A DNA stretch of 38,757 nt, taken from assembly GCA_024641285.1 (NCBI GenBank), contig JAHEDH010000014.1, forward strand, positions 1 through 38,757. Direction: 5' to 3'. Below are positions 24,781 to 34,724 of this stretch, in pieces. The DNA is from a bacterium (GTDB lineage Bacteria; Actinomycetota; Acidimicrobiia; Spongiisociales; ZC4RG35). Each line of letters opens with the position of its first letter. Positions within the stretch are counted from its first letter, which is position 1. The position numbers and the translations under genes are program-made. The notes below the pieces were generated by a model, which worked only from the letters and a program-made list of their open reading frames with translations, did not search any database and was not told the DNA's origin.

Positions 24781-25040
24781 GAGACGAGCAGGGTTCCCAC
24801 CGTCCATGTGAGGAACAGCAGGATCGATGACAGGAGCACCACCCGCGTCTTGCGCCATCGAAATGAGCAGAGCCCCCCGACTCCGGAGGTTGCGACTCCG
24901 GCAACAACGGTCCACCAGGTGGGTACGAGACCGGCGAAGGCCGCTCCGAACACGAGCACGGCAACAACGACCACGAAGCCGCCTGCAACGAGCGCATAGA
25001 GCACCTGACGCTCCGTGGGCGGCGTCGATTCAGCGCTCAT
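24777..25040 (-). CDS. Small three-helix membrane protein
   Basis: This 87-residue protein has a short polar head (SAESTPPTERQ) and three hydrophobic segments (about residues 12-34, 38-56 and 64-84) with a basic RWRKTR loop between the last two. No family is recognised. The start ATG at 25040 overlaps the 3' end of the glycosylase gene by 11 bp and its stop overlaps the DUF429 start. The frame is open far upstream, but that portion is antiframe of the glycosylase gene and shows no protein-like pattern. Confidence 0.65.
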   Translation of the reverse strand: MSAESTPPTERQVLYALVAGGFVVVVAVLVFGAAFAGLVPTWWTVVAGVATSGVGGLCSFRWRKTRVVLLSSILLFLTWTVGTLLVS

Positions 25041-25617
25041 CGCGTCCTCGCTCGGCCGTGATGCCGGCCGCCGATGCGACTCGCCCATACCAGCCGGCGA
25101 GCGAGTCGATCGTCTCGTGCGCATTGAGACCGCTCGGGTTCGGGACCACCCACAGCTCAGCACCCTCGAGATCGTCTGACTGTCGGCCCAAGACTGCGTC
25201 CCTCCTGCGAAACGCGCTCCGATAGGCCGTGATGCCGGCGATCGCCACCACGGAAGGGGCGAGATCGCGCACCTTGGCTGCGAGGATCTGTCCACCGGAC
25301 CGGAGTTCGTCTGCGCTCAGCTCCGAGGCCCTCGTGGTCGCGCGAGCCACGATGTTGGTGATGCCGATGCCACGGTCGACGAGATAGCGGCGGTCGCAGG
25401 CAGTGAATCCCTCTGTGCGGTCGATCTCACGATCGATGACGCCTGCTCTCTGTAGGGCTGGATAGAACCGGTTCCCGGGGTGGGCGAAATGGGTCTGGGT
25501 CGCCGCCGTCCACAGGCCCGGATTGATGCCGACGAACAGCAGCTGCACGCCGGGACCGATCAGGTCCGGCACCGTCGCGTCGCGGAAGGACTCGAGTTCG
25601 TCTGCGGTGAAGCCCAT
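25030..25617 (-). CDS. mug: Mismatch-specific uracil/thymine-DNA glycosylase (MUG family)
   Basis: This 195-residue protein has the uracil-DNA glycosylase superfamily family 2 motifs: FVGINPGLWTAATQTHFAHPGNRFYPAL (motif GINPG at 30-34, with the Asn in place of the Asp of family 1) and NPSGLNAH at 160-167. MUG enzymes remove uracil or thymine from G mismatches and ethenocytosine from DNA. It heads a three-gene overlapping unit with the small membrane protein and the DUF429 protein. Upstream, 167 bp (25618-25784) separate it from the VWA operon; I see no gene or clear promoter there. Confidence 0.93.
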   Translation of the reverse strand: MGFTADELESFRDATVPDLIGPGVQLLFVGINPGLWTAATQTHFAHPGNRFYPALQRAGVIDREIDRTEGFTACDRRYLVDRGIGITNIVARATTRASELSADELRSGGQILAAKVRDLAPSVVAIAGITAYRSAFRRRDAVLGRQSDDLEGAELWVVPNPSGLNAHETIDSLAGWYGRVASAAGITAERGRDER

Positions 25618-25784
25618 TCAGGCTCGGCGCCCGACCGGACGGGCGCGGACCTCGTCGATGTCCGACCTCGAACTCGCCTGGGTCGGCCTCGGCGATTCGC
25701 AGGCTGCAAGCCGACCCGGTGCCTGGGACTCCATGTCGCGATCGTACTCCGACACGACTGCCAACCTCTGAGTGAGCCAGCTGC

Positions 25785-28475
25785 TCAGCGCTTGCGGCGC
25801 ATGAGGCGCTCGAGTGTCTCCGACTCCGACGCGACAGCCTTCTCCTTGGTCTCGGCCCGCTTGGCTTCGACCTCGGCGACCCGCACCCGTTCCCGGCGGG
25901 TTTCCGACGTCATCCCCCGTTTCCATTCCTCGGCGTCACCCTCGATGAGGACCAGTCGCCGGAGCGCGACGTCGACGAGGAAGGCGAGGAGACCGACGAG
26001 CGCCAGCAGAGGCCACAGGGGCCGCTCGACCCGCCCGAGGGCGGGCGCCGCCTCGAACAACGATCCGACCGCCGGCTCGAACCGGCCCTCGGTGAGAGAC
26101 GCCACATCGGCGCCGAGGGTCGGATCGGGCTCGCGGAAGGCGAACTCCTCCTCGTAGCTGGAGACGGCTCCCGAGCCGGAGGTGATCGAGCCACCGGATC
26201 CGTCGTCGACCGTCACGGCCGCCCAGTACGCACCAGGGATCACGGCGTTGGCCTCGGCGCTGAAGGTGTCGGAGGAGGTCCTCACCATCGGTATCACGCC
26301 GGTCTCGCCATTCGGTGTCCGTACCCGGGCGATGGCGGTGGCGGCGTCGCCCATCCCCGCCGCGGACGCCACGATCCGGACCGTGCCGTCTTCGACGAAG
26401 ACCTCGGGTGGGCGCTCACGGCCCGCCGGCAGGGTCTCGCGGACCGCCGTTCCCCAGAACGACACAAAGCCGTCCCAGTCGACCCATCCGCTCGACCAGC
26501 GCGACGTGGCGTCCGACGTCCAGGCGGTGACGCGCCCGAGGCCCCGCTGCCAGCTCGCCAGCAGTGGATCCGCCTGCCCGATCTCCAGGTTGACCGCCGC
26601 CGTCGCCTTCGCCTTGGTCAACACGTATCCGAACAACGGCGGTGTGGAGCTGAGATCGTCGGTCGTCGCCGACGGAACACCCAACGCAGGATAGAACGAC
26701 CCCTCGGTGGCGAGGTTCCTGGCGACGGTCAGTGTCTCCTCGACGAAGATTTCGGGGACGCTCGACAGGTCCGTGCCCGGATAGAACCTGCCGCCGCCCA
26801 CGTCCGCCATACGCTGCAGCGTCGTGCCCGGCCCCTCTCCCGTCCCGAGCACCGACAGCGTGACACCGGCATCCGCTATCCGGCGGGAGATCGGGACCAG
26901 GTTGGCGTCGTTGGGATCCCAGCCATCGGTGAACAGCACGATGTGGCGGAGCGCATCGGGCACCGATCGCAGCTCTTCGAGCGCTGCCTCCAGGGCGACA
27001 CCGATCTCGGTGTCGCCGTTCGGGACGAGCCCACCCAACGCCTCGTCGACCGTGCCCGGGTCCGGCTTCGCTCCGAGCGGGATGACCCACTCGTATCCGC
27101 TCGAGAACGACAGGACGCCCACCGTGTCGGTGTCGGACAGCGCTTCGATCGCCAGCGCGGCACCGGCGCGCGAGATGTCGGTCTTGTTCGGCCCGGTCTC
27201 GTCGAACTGCCCGTTGTTGCAGTGACACCGCGCCATCGAGCCCGACGTGTCGATGACGAGGACTTCCGCCACCGGCTGTCGCCTGATCAGGTCGTCGGGG
27301 TTGGAGGACACGGGGAGGATCGATTCGAGCGCCGTCTCGTGGTAGTCGCCCAGACCGTAGGACTGGTCGCCACCGATCACCACCAATCCCCTGCCGAGGT
27401 CCTCCACGAACGCCACGAGCCGCGCTGCGCCGGCGCTGTCGGGCTTCGGGACGTTCACCAGGACGACGGCGTCGAAGGCCAACAGTCCGCCGTCATCTGG
27501 GATGGAGCCGACACGCTCGACGGTGAGGCCGCCGGCCTCCAGCGCCTCGACCAGCGCGGTGGCTTCGCCGTCGACGGCCTCGACCACCGCGACATTCGCC
27601 GGCCCGAGCACCCTCGAGACCCCCTCGGCGGTGTTGTTCTCGTCGCGGGTGTCGAAATCGGCCTCGATCGAGACCGAAACGGAGAGTGCGCCCGGCTCGG
27701 TGACCGGCAACTCGATCTCGACCGTCTGGGAACCGGCGACGATGTCGATGTCCGTTCGAACGACCGAGCCGTCACCCTGATCGACGACCAGCGTTCCCGG
27801 CCCGGCCTGATTCGATCGAACGGTGATCCGGGCGGTGGCGACCTCGCCGGTGCGGACCGTGGCCGGGAGACGGACCGACTCGACGAGCACGTCGGCACTC
27901 CGCGCGGTCGACAGAGGTATCACATCGACGGCGACGCCGTCGGCCGCCAGTTCTCTGGCGGCGACCCGTGCGTCACCCGAGGTCTGGACGAGATCCGTCA
28001 GCACCACGATCCTCCTGGAGCCCTCGGAGGGAAGTAGGGAGCCCGCCGACCTGAGGGCAGTCTCCAGGTCCGTAGCGGAGCCCTCGGAGACGGCACCGAT
28101 CCGAACGGACTCGAGGCCGATCGTGAGCGCCGTGTCGACCTCGAGCCCGGCACCGAAGACCCCGACGCCGACCCGATCGGTCGGACCCGCCAGATCGATC
28201 GCATCGTTGACGATGCGCTCCTGCTCGGTACGGGAGTCGATGCCGATCGAATCAGATCGATCGAGCAGGAAGAGGACGGTCTTGTCGTCCACCGTGCTCA
28301 CGATGGAGGGCTGAGCGGCCGCCAGCACGAGCAGAGACAGCGCCACCGACCGCACGACCATCGACCACCGATGCTGCCGCAGCGGGACACGCCGGACACC
28401 TGCTGCTCCGATCCGCCAGACGATCCACACGCCGATCGGGATGCCTGCCAATGCCAACGGGAGGACGAAGGTCAC
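25785..28475 (-). CDS. Large membrane protein with two VWA-like domains and a GATase-like region
   Basis: This 896-residue protein has N-terminal helices (about 2-22 and 38-55), a first VWA-type MIDAS (FLLDRSDSIG, DxSxS at 72-76), a region of small beta domains, a GATase1-like segment (FDAVVLVNVPKP... FVEDLGRGLVVIGGDQSYG), then a second VWA domain with a complete MIDAS (VLVIDTSGSMARCHCNN, about residue 407; FTDGWDPND). It ends with one helix (about 815-840, PLWPLLALVGLLAFLVDVAL) and a basic coiled tail. It is GTG-started and coupled (GTGA) to the BatA-like gene. As last gene of the MoxR operon it may be an assembly platform held in the membrane. Confidence 0.85.
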   Translation of the reverse strand: MTFVLPLALAGIPIGVWIVWRIGAAGVRRVPLRQHRWSMVVRSVALSLLVLAAAQPSIVSTVDDKTVLFLLDRSDSIGIDSRTEQERIVNDAIDLAGPTDRVGVGVFGAGLEVDTALTIGLESVRIGAVSEGSATDLETALRSAGSLLPSEGSRRIVVLTDLVQTSGDARVAARELAADGVAVDVIPLSTARSADVLVESVRLPATVRTGEVATARITVRSNQAGPGTLVVDQGDGSVVRTDIDIVAGSQTVEIELPVTEPGALSVSVSIEADFDTRDENNTAEGVSRVLGPANVAVVEAVDGEATALVEALEAGGLTVERVGSIPDDGGLLAFDAVVLVNVPKPDSAGAARLVAFVEDLGRGLVVIGGDQSYGLGDYHETALESILPVSSNPDDLIRRQPVAEVLVIDTSGSMARCHCNNGQFDETGPNKTDISRAGAALAIEALSDTDTVGVLSFSSGYEWVIPLGAKPDPGTVDEALGGLVPNGDTEIGVALEAALEELRSVPDALRHIVLFTDGWDPNDANLVPISRRIADAGVTLSVLGTGEGPGTTLQRMADVGGGRFYPGTDLSSVPEIFVEETLTVARNLATEGSFYPALGVPSATTDDLSSTPPLFGYVLTKAKATAAVNLEIGQADPLLASWQRGLGRVTAWTSDATSRWSSGWVDWDGFVSFWGTAVRETLPAGRERPPEVFVEDGTVRIVASAAGMGDAATAIARVRTPNGETGVIPMVRTSSDTFSAEANAVIPGAYWAAVTVDDGSGGSITSGSGAVSSYEEEFAFREPDPTLGADVASLTEGRFEPAVGSLFEAAPALGRVERPLWPLLALVGLLAFLVDVALRRLVLIEGDAEEWKRGMTSETRRERVRVAEVEAKRAETKEKAVASESETLERLMRRKR

Positions 28476-30274
28476 GATGCGACTTCGATGCTGCGCACAC
28501 CGCTGCGACGATGGGCGTACCACCACTCGAACAACATGACGGCGATCACCACCGCGATCACCGAGGGCGCCCACTCTCTGACGATCGAGCCCGTCGAGGC
28601 CGTTGCCGGCCGAGGCGACACGACCGAGATGTCACGCGACCCCGCGATCGACTCGTTCCGGTCGAAGGACCGCACGGCCGTCGGGCCGGCAATCGCTCCT
28701 GTGTCGGTGACGTATTCGACCGAGTACACCCCGGGGGCTCCGGTGTCGTCGAATGCCAGCACAGGGTCGCCGAGCTCGGCGACGATCTCGCCGTCGCGGC
28801 GGATCACCGTATTCGCCCCTGCGGGCGGCGAGACCTGGATCGGGGTGCCCGCCACCGCCGTTTCGGTCGACCCGGCCGATGCGCCTCCGAGCCACTCCAG
28901 CACCCGCGTGCCCATGATCGGAAAGCCGATCTGGACGGGCAGGTTGGAGCGAGCGACATCGAAGGTGAAGTAGACCACACGATGGCCGTCCACTTCACCG
29001 AGCAGCACCAGCGGCACATCACCCGAACGGACGATCGGCAGCCAGGAGAAGGTCTCGGCGACCTGGGCTTCGGCCACTACCAGGCCCGACAGGTCGACGG
29101 AGTCCAGAATCGGCTCTCCTGGGGCCTGAAAGGTGGCTCCGAGGTTGGTTGCGATCTCGGAGAACTCGATCCCGGGTGGCGGCGTCTCGGGTCGGATGAG
29201 CCAAGTCGGCCGGTCGATCTCCGGCATCGGCCCGCCGTCGACGATCAGGACGTCGGCTGCTTCGGGAGTCGATGTGACGAATCCGGGAGCGATCTCCACC
29301 AGCACCTCGAGGAAGGGTGAGCCGTCGCCCGTGATGGCGACACCGCGGTCGGCACCACCGGCCACGACCAGCGACGCCGTGTCGTCCATGGCGAGCCCGT
29401 CCGACTCCCCCACACGTTCGACCACGACCAGATCGCCGGCGCCTGCGTCGATCGGCACGGTCCGGGCGGCATCCGACAACGCGCCGACTTCGAGTTCGAT
29501 CGAGCCCGACGGGAGACCGTTGACGAGGTATCGCAGCTGGACATCGGCGGGCACTCCGGTGTGATTCGTCACGTTGACGAACACCCTGACGACCCCTTCC
29601 GCCGAAGGCTCGACCGAGAATCCACTGATCGAGATGTTGTCTGCGGTGTCGGAGAAGCGGATGTGGTCCGCATCGACCACTGGCTCGGTCGCCAACGGCG
29701 ACGAGCTCCCGTCGCTCAAGATGACGAGGTTGGTCGGCCGGTCGGGCGTTGCCAGCGACCTGCCGAGCCGCACGGCACCGTCGAGATCGGCCGGCCCGCC
29801 GGTGACAGCGAGCGACGCGATGGCGTCGCGCACGGCGTCCGGCGTTCTGAGGAACGAGGCCACGACCCGCGCCGTCGGGCCGGCGGAGACCACCGAAACG
29901 AGGTTTGCATCCGATGTGTCGGAGGCGAGCGACACTGCCCGATCGGCCGCGAGATCGAAGCGGCCGGCGGCCGCCATCGAACCGGAGGTGTCCAGTACGA
30001 GCACGGTGTGCGGGCCGAGCAGGGACTCCTGGGAGAAGAAGGGGCGGGCGAGCGCGAACACCAACAGGGCGAGGATCAGCAGCTGGAGCAGCAGAAGCGG
30101 AGTGATCTCCAGCCGCTGCCACGGGACCGCCGATGTGACGGACTGGTCGGCGCGCTCCCACAGCAGCACGCTCGAAACCTCGACACGTTGACGCCTGCTC
30201 CGCAGCATGTAGAGCACGATCAGTGGCACGGCGAACGCACCGAGGGCGAGGGCGGCGGGTGCGAGCAGGTTCAC
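28472..30274 (-). CDS. BatA-like membrane protein with VWA domain
   Basis: This 600-residue protein begins [23 protein letters not shown], the BatA N-terminal pattern with a helix followed by [17 protein letters not shown] second helix (about 58-80) precedes a VWA domain with MIDAS DTSGSM at 95-100. Several beta-rich domains follow, and a C-terminal helix (about 570-590) ends the protein. BatA-type proteins work with MoxR ATPases, which are thought to load or remodel them. Start GTG 30274 overlaps the DUF58 stop (GTGA). Paired with the next VWA protein it forms the usual two-VWA arrangement. Confidence 0.9.
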   Translation of the reverse strand: MNLLAPAALALGAFAVPLIVLYMLRSRRQRVEVSSVLLWERADQSVTSAVPWQRLEITPLLLLQLLILALLVFALARPFFSQESLLGPHTVLVLDTSGSMAAAGRFDLAADRAVSLASDTSDANLVSVVSAGPTARVVASFLRTPDAVRDAIASLAVTGGPADLDGAVRLGRSLATPDRPTNLVILSDGSSSPLATEPVVDADHIRFSDTADNISISGFSVEPSAEGVVRVFVNVTNHTGVPADVQLRYLVNGLPSGSIELEVGALSDAARTVPIDAGAGDLVVVERVGESDGLAMDDTASLVVAGGADRGVAITGDGSPFLEVLVEIAPGFVTSTPEAADVLIVDGGPMPEIDRPTWLIRPETPPPGIEFSEIATNLGATFQAPGEPILDSVDLSGLVVAEAQVAETFSWLPIVRSGDVPLVLLGEVDGHRVVYFTFDVARSNLPVQIGFPIMGTRVLEWLGGASAGSTETAVAGTPIQVSPPAGANTVIRRDGEIVAELGDPVLAFDDTGAPGVYSVEYVTDTGAIAGPTAVRSFDRNESIAGSRDISVVSPRPATASTGSIVREWAPSVIAVVIAVMLFEWWYAHRRSGVRSIEVAS

Positions 30275-31137
30275 GTCACCGCCGCCGACTCGACCAGGCG
30301 CCTCAGAAAGCGCTCGGCGTCGTCCGGCCCCACCGGCACGACCACGTGGTCGAGGCCTCCCCGCTTCGACCGTAGCGCAACACCGTCCACGAAACGCTGG
30401 ACTGCGGCCGCGTATTCGTCGAGAACGCTGCTGGACGTGGAGGCTTCCACGGTCGCCCCCGTCTCGACGTCCACCAGTCTCAAGTCTCCGATCATCGTCG
30501 GCTCCAGCTCTTCGGGAGCCAGCACGTGGGCGATCACTCCTCCGACACCGAGAGCGGCACCGTCGAGGGCGCGCTCCCACTCGGCGTCGAGCAGATCACT
30601 GATCACGACGACCGCGCCCCTGCCGGCGGTCGGCCCGACCACACCGCGGATGACCGGCGCCAACGGCGCCGCGCCGCGGGGTTCGAGCCCCTCCAACCAG
30701 CGCTCGATCTGGGGCCACACCGAACGATGACGACCGATCGGCCCGCGCACGATGCTTCGATCCGACCCGCCGATCAGCACCGGGGCCACCCGATCACCGC
30801 TGGAGAGCGCCAGATAGGAGATGATCGCCGCGATTCTCCGGGCGGAATCGAATTTGCCATACATGCCCATCGAGGCGGTGGCGTCCAGCATGACGGTGAC
30901 CGTCAGGTCTTCCTCGGCCTCGAACCTCCGCACGAGCACCTGGCCGAGCCTCGCCCACAGCTGATGGTCGATCTTGCGGAAGTCGTCGCCGGGGACGTAT
31001 TCGCGGTAGTCGGCGAAGTCGAGGCTCTCACCGAGATGGCGCGAGGCGTGTCTACCTGTGTAGACGGACCTCACCCGGCCGTGTGTCATCATCGACAACC
31101 GGTCGAGGCGAGCGCGGAGTTCGGGGTCGAGGAGCAT
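30271..31137 (-). CDS. DUF58 domain protein (MoxR partner)
   Basis: This 288-residue protein has the DUF58 core [41 protein letters not shown], followed by a VWA-like start with a weaker metal site ([12 protein letters not shown]). The family always sits beside MoxR ATPases and VWA proteins. It has no membrane helix here, so it is probably cytoplasmic. ATG 31137 shares one base with the MoxR stop (TGATG); the frame upstream of it is antiframe of moxR. Function is probably as adapter between the ATPase and the membrane VWA proteins, by family context. Confidence 0.92.
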   Translation of the reverse strand: MLLDPELRARLDRLSMMTHGRVRSVYTGRHASRHLGESLDFADYREYVPGDDFRKIDHQLWARLGQVLVRRFEAEEDLTVTVMLDATASMGMYGKFDSARRIAAIISYLALSSGDRVAPVLIGGSDRSIVRGPIGRHRSVWPQIERWLEGLEPRGAAPLAPVIRGVVGPTAGRGAVVVISDLLDAEWERALDGAALGVGGVIAHVLAPEELEPTMIGDLRLVDVETGATVEASTSSSVLDEYAAAVQRFVDGVALRSKRGGLDHVVVPVGPDDAERFLRRLVESAAVT

Positions 31138-32108
31138 CAGACGGTGGGGGTGGGCAACGCCTCGAGTACGTCTGCGATCAACTCGTCGGAGGTCACGCCG
31201 TCGGCGATCGCGTCGTAGCCGAGCACGAGCCGATGTCGCAGGCACCTGGTGGCCACGGCCCAGAGGTCCTCGGCGGCCACATTGGCGCGCCCGTCGATGA
31301 GGGCAGCCGCCTTGCCTCCCAGCACCATCGCCTGGGCACCGCGAGGAGAGGCACCGTTTCGGACGTACGCCCGGATCCGCTCCGGGGCGGTCGGTGACGC
31401 CGGATGGGTCGCTTCGACGAGCGACGCCGCATACCTCAGAAGGTGACTTCCGATCGGTAGGTCCCGGACCATCGCCGACATGGCGGCGAGCGTCTCCCGC
31501 TCGAGGGCGGACTCGGCAGTCGCCTCGGTGGCGCCGGTCGTCCTGCGCAAGATCTCGACGAGGTCGTCGGCGGGTGGGAACAAGACGATCTCCTTGAACA
31601 TGAATCGGTCGAGCTGCGCCTCGGGCAGCGGGTAGGTGCCTTCTTGTTCGATCGGGTTCTGGGTCGCCATCACCATGAACGGGCGGGGCAGGTCGTGGGT
31701 CTCACCGCCGAGGGTCACCCGGCGCTCCTGCATCGCCTCGAGCAGAGCGGACTGTGTCTTGGGGGTGGCTCGGTTGATCTCGTCCGCCAGCACGAGGTTG
31801 GCGAACACCGGGCCCGGCTGGAACTCGAAGCTCGAGCCCTCGAGGATCTTGGTACCGAGGATGTCCGCAGGCATGAGGTCGGGTGTGAACTGGATGCGTC
31901 CGAACCCGACATCGAGAACGTCACCGAGGGTCGCCAGCAGCTTCGTCTTTCCCAGACCCGGGACCCCTTCGAGCAGCACGTGCCCCTCACAGAGGGTCGC
32001 CATGAGCACGGTGTCCACCAGTTGCCGCTGGCCGACGATCACCGAACCGATGGCAGATCTCGCCGACTCGATGGCGGTTGCGAATTGTTCGGGCATCATA
32101 GGTTCCAT
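31137..32108 (-). CDS. MoxR family AAA+ ATPase
   Basis: This 323-residue AAA+ ATPase has Walker A GVPGLGKT (48-55), Walker B LVLADE (about 105-110) followed by [18 protein letters not shown], sensor 1 in [24 protein letters not shown], and sensor 2 in the AAA lid (SPRGAQAM, Arg near 264). MoxR proteins are chaperone-like ATPases that act with VWA proteins to mature or insert metal cofactors or to assemble envelope complexes. Starts at ATG 32108, whose A is the last base of the upstream TGA (TGATG). It is the hub of the eight-gene operon. Confidence 0.96.
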   Translation of the reverse strand: MEPMMPEQFATAIESARSAIGSVIVGQRQLVDTVLMATLCEGHVLLEGVPGLGKTKLLATLGDVLDVGFGRIQFTPDLMPADILGTKILEGSSFEFQPGPVFANLVLADEINRATPKTQSALLEAMQERRVTLGGETHDLPRPFMVMATQNPIEQEGTYPLPEAQLDRFMFKEIVLFPPADDLVEILRRTTGATEATAESALERETLAAMSAMVRDLPIGSHLLRYAASLVEATHPASPTAPERIRAYVRNGASPRGAQAMVLGGKAAALIDGRANVAAEDLWAVATRCLRHRLVLGYDAIADGVTSDELIADVLEALPTPTV

Positions 32109-33694
32109 CAGGGCTCCAATCGGGTGAAATAGTCTCGGACGATCGCCTCGACACTCGACGAGAGCGTGAGCGAGTCGAGCGACTCGAGAGCAGCGCGCCG
32201 GTATTCGGTGAACCGTTGCGTGTAAGGGACGACCGCATCGTTTGCGACGCCGGTGCCAGATGCCGTCCCGAGGAACTCCCCAGGGTCGCGGCCGTCGATC
32301 GGAATCCGCACCTCGTCACCGGCATCGAAGTCGACAGGGTCGAAGATTTCGCCCCTGGTCGGGTCGGCGAAGGGATCGTTGTCGCCCTGCCCGGAGGGGA
32401 CCTGGCCCGAACCCGTCCCGTTGCCGGTCCCACCTCCGGTCTGTCCGCCCTGGCCCTGACCGCCACCGCCACCGCCGGCCCCCTGACCCTGGCCTTGTCC
32501 CTGGCCTTGTCCCTGTCCGTCTCCCTGACCGTCGCCGTCACCTTGACCCTGACCGTCGCCGTCACCCTGGCCCGCCCCCTCACCCGCCCCCTGGCCCGCC
32601 CCCTCGGCGGCGTCGAGTCGGCGCTGGGCATCACGCAGATCGCCGGCAGCCGCGGCCCGGGCACCGGACTCGGCGACCTCGCCTGCGACGCGTCGGGCGC
32701 CGTCGGCCGCCCGCCGCAGGGCATCTGCCGCCACGTCGCGGGCGCCCGGGGCATTCGGGAGGATGCGCAACGCGTCGGCGGCGTCGGAGAGTGCAGCGCT
32801 GAGCTCAGGGTCGACGCCGGCGAAGTCCGCTGCCCGCTCGGCGAGCTCCGCCGACGCGTCGGCCGCCGCGTCTCTCGACAGGCTGCCGAGCGACTCGGCC
32901 AGCGCATCGAGTTGGTCTGCCGCGGTGGCCCCGTCGGCGAGCGGATCGGCCGCCAGCGACTGCTCGAGCCCCGAAAGGGCGGTCTTCTTGGCCAGGTCGC
33001 CGGGGTCCAGCGCCGCCAGCAGCTGCTCCCTGGCATCTCCGAGCAGGTCGAGGGCCTCGTCGAGCGTCTCCGACGCCCGCAGCTCCTCCGCCAACGCCTC
33101 GAGCTGTTCTGCCGTTTCTGGCGGCGCGTCCTGCGCCAGCTCATCGACGAGATCCGCCTCCGCCTCGATTGCCTCCCTGTCCGCCCGGATGGCTGCGACG
33201 GCGGCATCGGTCGTGGACGGCAGCAGGCTCAGCACCAGCGAGGCCGCCAGCGTCAGCACAGCCAGATGCGGGAGTGGACGGCGGGGTACGAGCCCACCGA
33301 GGCCTTCGATGCGCCTGGCGGTGGACCAGGCGTCGGCCGACCGGACTGCACGCTCCTCGGCCACCGAGAGCTCTGCACCACTCGACGTGAGCTCCAGCGC
33401 CGTCGTGACCCGATCGAAGCCACCCAGACGGCGATCGATCTCGAGCGCAGTCCGCCGCGGCGAGGGCATCTTGATGAAGCCGACGAACACGGCGGACACG
33501 GCCGCCACCGCGATCAGACCCCAAGCGACCGGCTCAGCCCACAGGATGACGGTGACCCTGGACAGACCCAACAGCATGGCGGCGACGGCGCCGGAGACGG
33601 CCACGGCCACGACCAGGCCGGACACGAGCCACATCACCGTCAGCCGGCGACGGGCGGCTGCGATCAACCGCCGCACGGATTCAGGAAGCGCCAT
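32108..33694 (-). CDS. Two-helix membrane protein with long alpha-helical region and Gly/Gln/Asp-rich tail
   Basis: This 528-residue protein has two or three N-terminal helices (about 19-43, 50-75 and 145-162), a DUF4175-like start (SPRRTALEIDRRLGGFDRVTTALEL), an Ala/Glu/Leu-rich helical, probably coiled-coil part (about 165-360), and a low-complexity tract rich in GQGDG (about 358-420) before a C-terminal segment ending SSVEAIVRDYFTRLEP. The start overlaps the permease stop by 14 bp. Similar proteins accompany MoxR/DUF58/VWA operons, but I do not know a function. The tail could be a flexible spacer on the inner or outer side. Confidence 0.8.
   Translation of the reverse strand: MALPESVRRLIAAARRRLTVMWLVSGLVVAVAVSGAVAAMLLGLSRVTVILWAEPVAWGLIAVAAVSAVFVGFIKMPSPRRTALEIDRRLGGFDRVTTALELTSSGAELSVAEERAVRSADAWSTARRIEGLGGLVPRRPLPHLAVLTLAASLVLSLLPSTTDAAVAAIRADREAIEAEADLVDELAQDAPPETAEQLEALAEELRASETLDEALDLLGDAREQLLAALDPGDLAKKTALSGLEQSLAADPLADGATAADQLDALAESLGSLSRDAAADASAELAERAADFAGVDPELSAALSDAADALRILPNAPGARDVAADALRRAADGARRVAGEVAESGARAAAAGDLRDAQRRLDAAEGAGQGAGEGAGQGDGDGQGQGDGDGQGDGQGQGQGQGQGQGAGGGGGGQGQGGQTGGGTGNGTGSGQVPSGQGDNDPFADPTRGEIFDPVDFDAGDEVRIPIDGRDPGEFLGTASGTGVANDAVVPYTQRFTEYRRAALESLDSLTLSSSVEAIVRDYFTRLEP
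32440..32620 (-). repeat. Imperfect tandem repeat within the coiled-coil gene
   Basis: Units of 6, 12 and 24 bp (for instance CCCTGGCCTTGT twice in a row on the plus strand) code for the GQ/GD-rich tract. They are in frame, so slippage would change only the length. Confidence 0.6.
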
Positions 33695-34724
33695 CGACGA
33701 CCACGGTGGTCGGTTCCGTAGATGCCTTCGGCTTCTGTCCGTTGCGTGTCCTGAGCCGTGCCGCCGGCGCGGTCACGATGGTCGCGGCCCGCCAGAGCCC
33801 GAGCGCGATCAATCCGGTGTAGATGACCACCGTGTAGATCCACAGCGGTGGCCTCGAATAGTTCACGAACTGGCGGCCATCCTCGATCCTGATCGTCCCG
33901 GGCTCGAGCCCGCCTCCCCCGAAATCCACCGCACCGCCTGCCCCTTGCCTGGCGAAGAGATGGAGCTCCAGCGGGGTGTACGGACTCGCAAAGAACCGAT
34001 CTTGACCGATCTCGAGCGGAGCGGCGATCGCCGAGACGAGCCCGAAGTAGGGGTTGACGAACGCCGACACCGACTCCACCCCTTCGGAAGGGAGACTGCC
34101 GCGATCGTCGAGAGCGAAGAAGTACTCGGCGCCGAGCCCGGCGAAGCTGAGGAACGCGATCACGAATGCGATCGCATACGACATCGCGACGGCGCCACGG
34201 CTCGACTTCGCCCGTGCGGACATCCACATCGAGAGTGAGCCGAGCATGACGGTCAGGAGAGCGACGAAGCCCAGCGCCACGGCGATGTCGGACAGCGTCG
34301 TCCCCCCGAAGATCAGCGGCAGCGCCACGATCGGCAGCACCGCGACGATGAGGATCCCGAAGTAGGCGATCGAGGAGCTCAGCTTGCCGAACACCAGCTG
34401 ATAGGGCGACATCTGGGTCACCTGGAGCAGCTGGAACGTCTGCCGCTCCCGTTCACCCACGATCGTGAGAGCGGTGAGCCCCGGAACCACCATCACGACC
34501 GCAGTGACCACGAGCAGCGTCATCGATTCGAAGAGAAAGCGCCCCATGAACCCGGTGGCGAGTGCCTGGCCGAGCCCGAACTGCGATTGGGCGATCTCCC
34601 TGGCGATGACGAAGAGGAGATAGGCGATCAGCCCGATCGCGAGGATCCACACGATCAGCAGCCACGGCATCGTGCGCTTCCCCCGGAATCGCTCCTTGGT
34701 CTCGCGGGCGAGCACCGGGTTCAT
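33681..34724 (-). CDS. ABC-2 type transporter permease in the MoxR operon
   Basis: This 347-residue protein begins PVLARETKERFRGKRTMPWLLIVWILAIGLIAYLLF, then has helices near 60-90, 108-130, 138-160 and 170-195, a large outward loop around 200-290 and a last helix near 300-320. The start pattern is that of ABC-2 permeases of the GldF/YhaP class that pair with a CcmA-like ATPase. ATG 34724 overlaps the ATPase stop (ATGA). It probably dimerises and forms the channel for the ATPase encoded upstream. Cargo unknown. Confidence 0.88.
   Translation of the reverse strand: MNPVLARETKERFRGKRTMPWLLIVWILAIGLIAYLLFVIAREIAQSQFGLGQALATGFMGRFLFESMTLLVVTAVVMVVPGLTALTIVGERERQTFQLLQVTQMSPYQLVFGKLSSSIAYFGILIVAVLPIVALPLIFGGTTLSDIAVALGFVALLTVMLGSLSMWMSARAKSSRGAVAMSYAIAFVIAFLSFAGLGAEYFFALDDRGSLPSEGVESVSAFVNPYFGLVSAIAAPLEIGQDRFFASPYTPLELHLFARQGAGGAVDFGGGGLEPGTIRIEDGRQFVNYSRPPLWIYTVVIYTGLIALGLWRAATIVTAPAARLRTRNGQKPKASTEPTTVVVDGAS

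Noticed and set aside
25618-25926. Minus-strand gene directly upstream of mug
   Set aside because: It overlaps the 3' end of the VWA gene in another frame, is polar and Arg-rich, and has no start signals.
32216-33721. Open frame of 501 codons on the plus strand
   Set aside because: Antisense of the coiled-coil gene, low complexity, no protein pattern, and it would overlap two coupled minus-strand genes.
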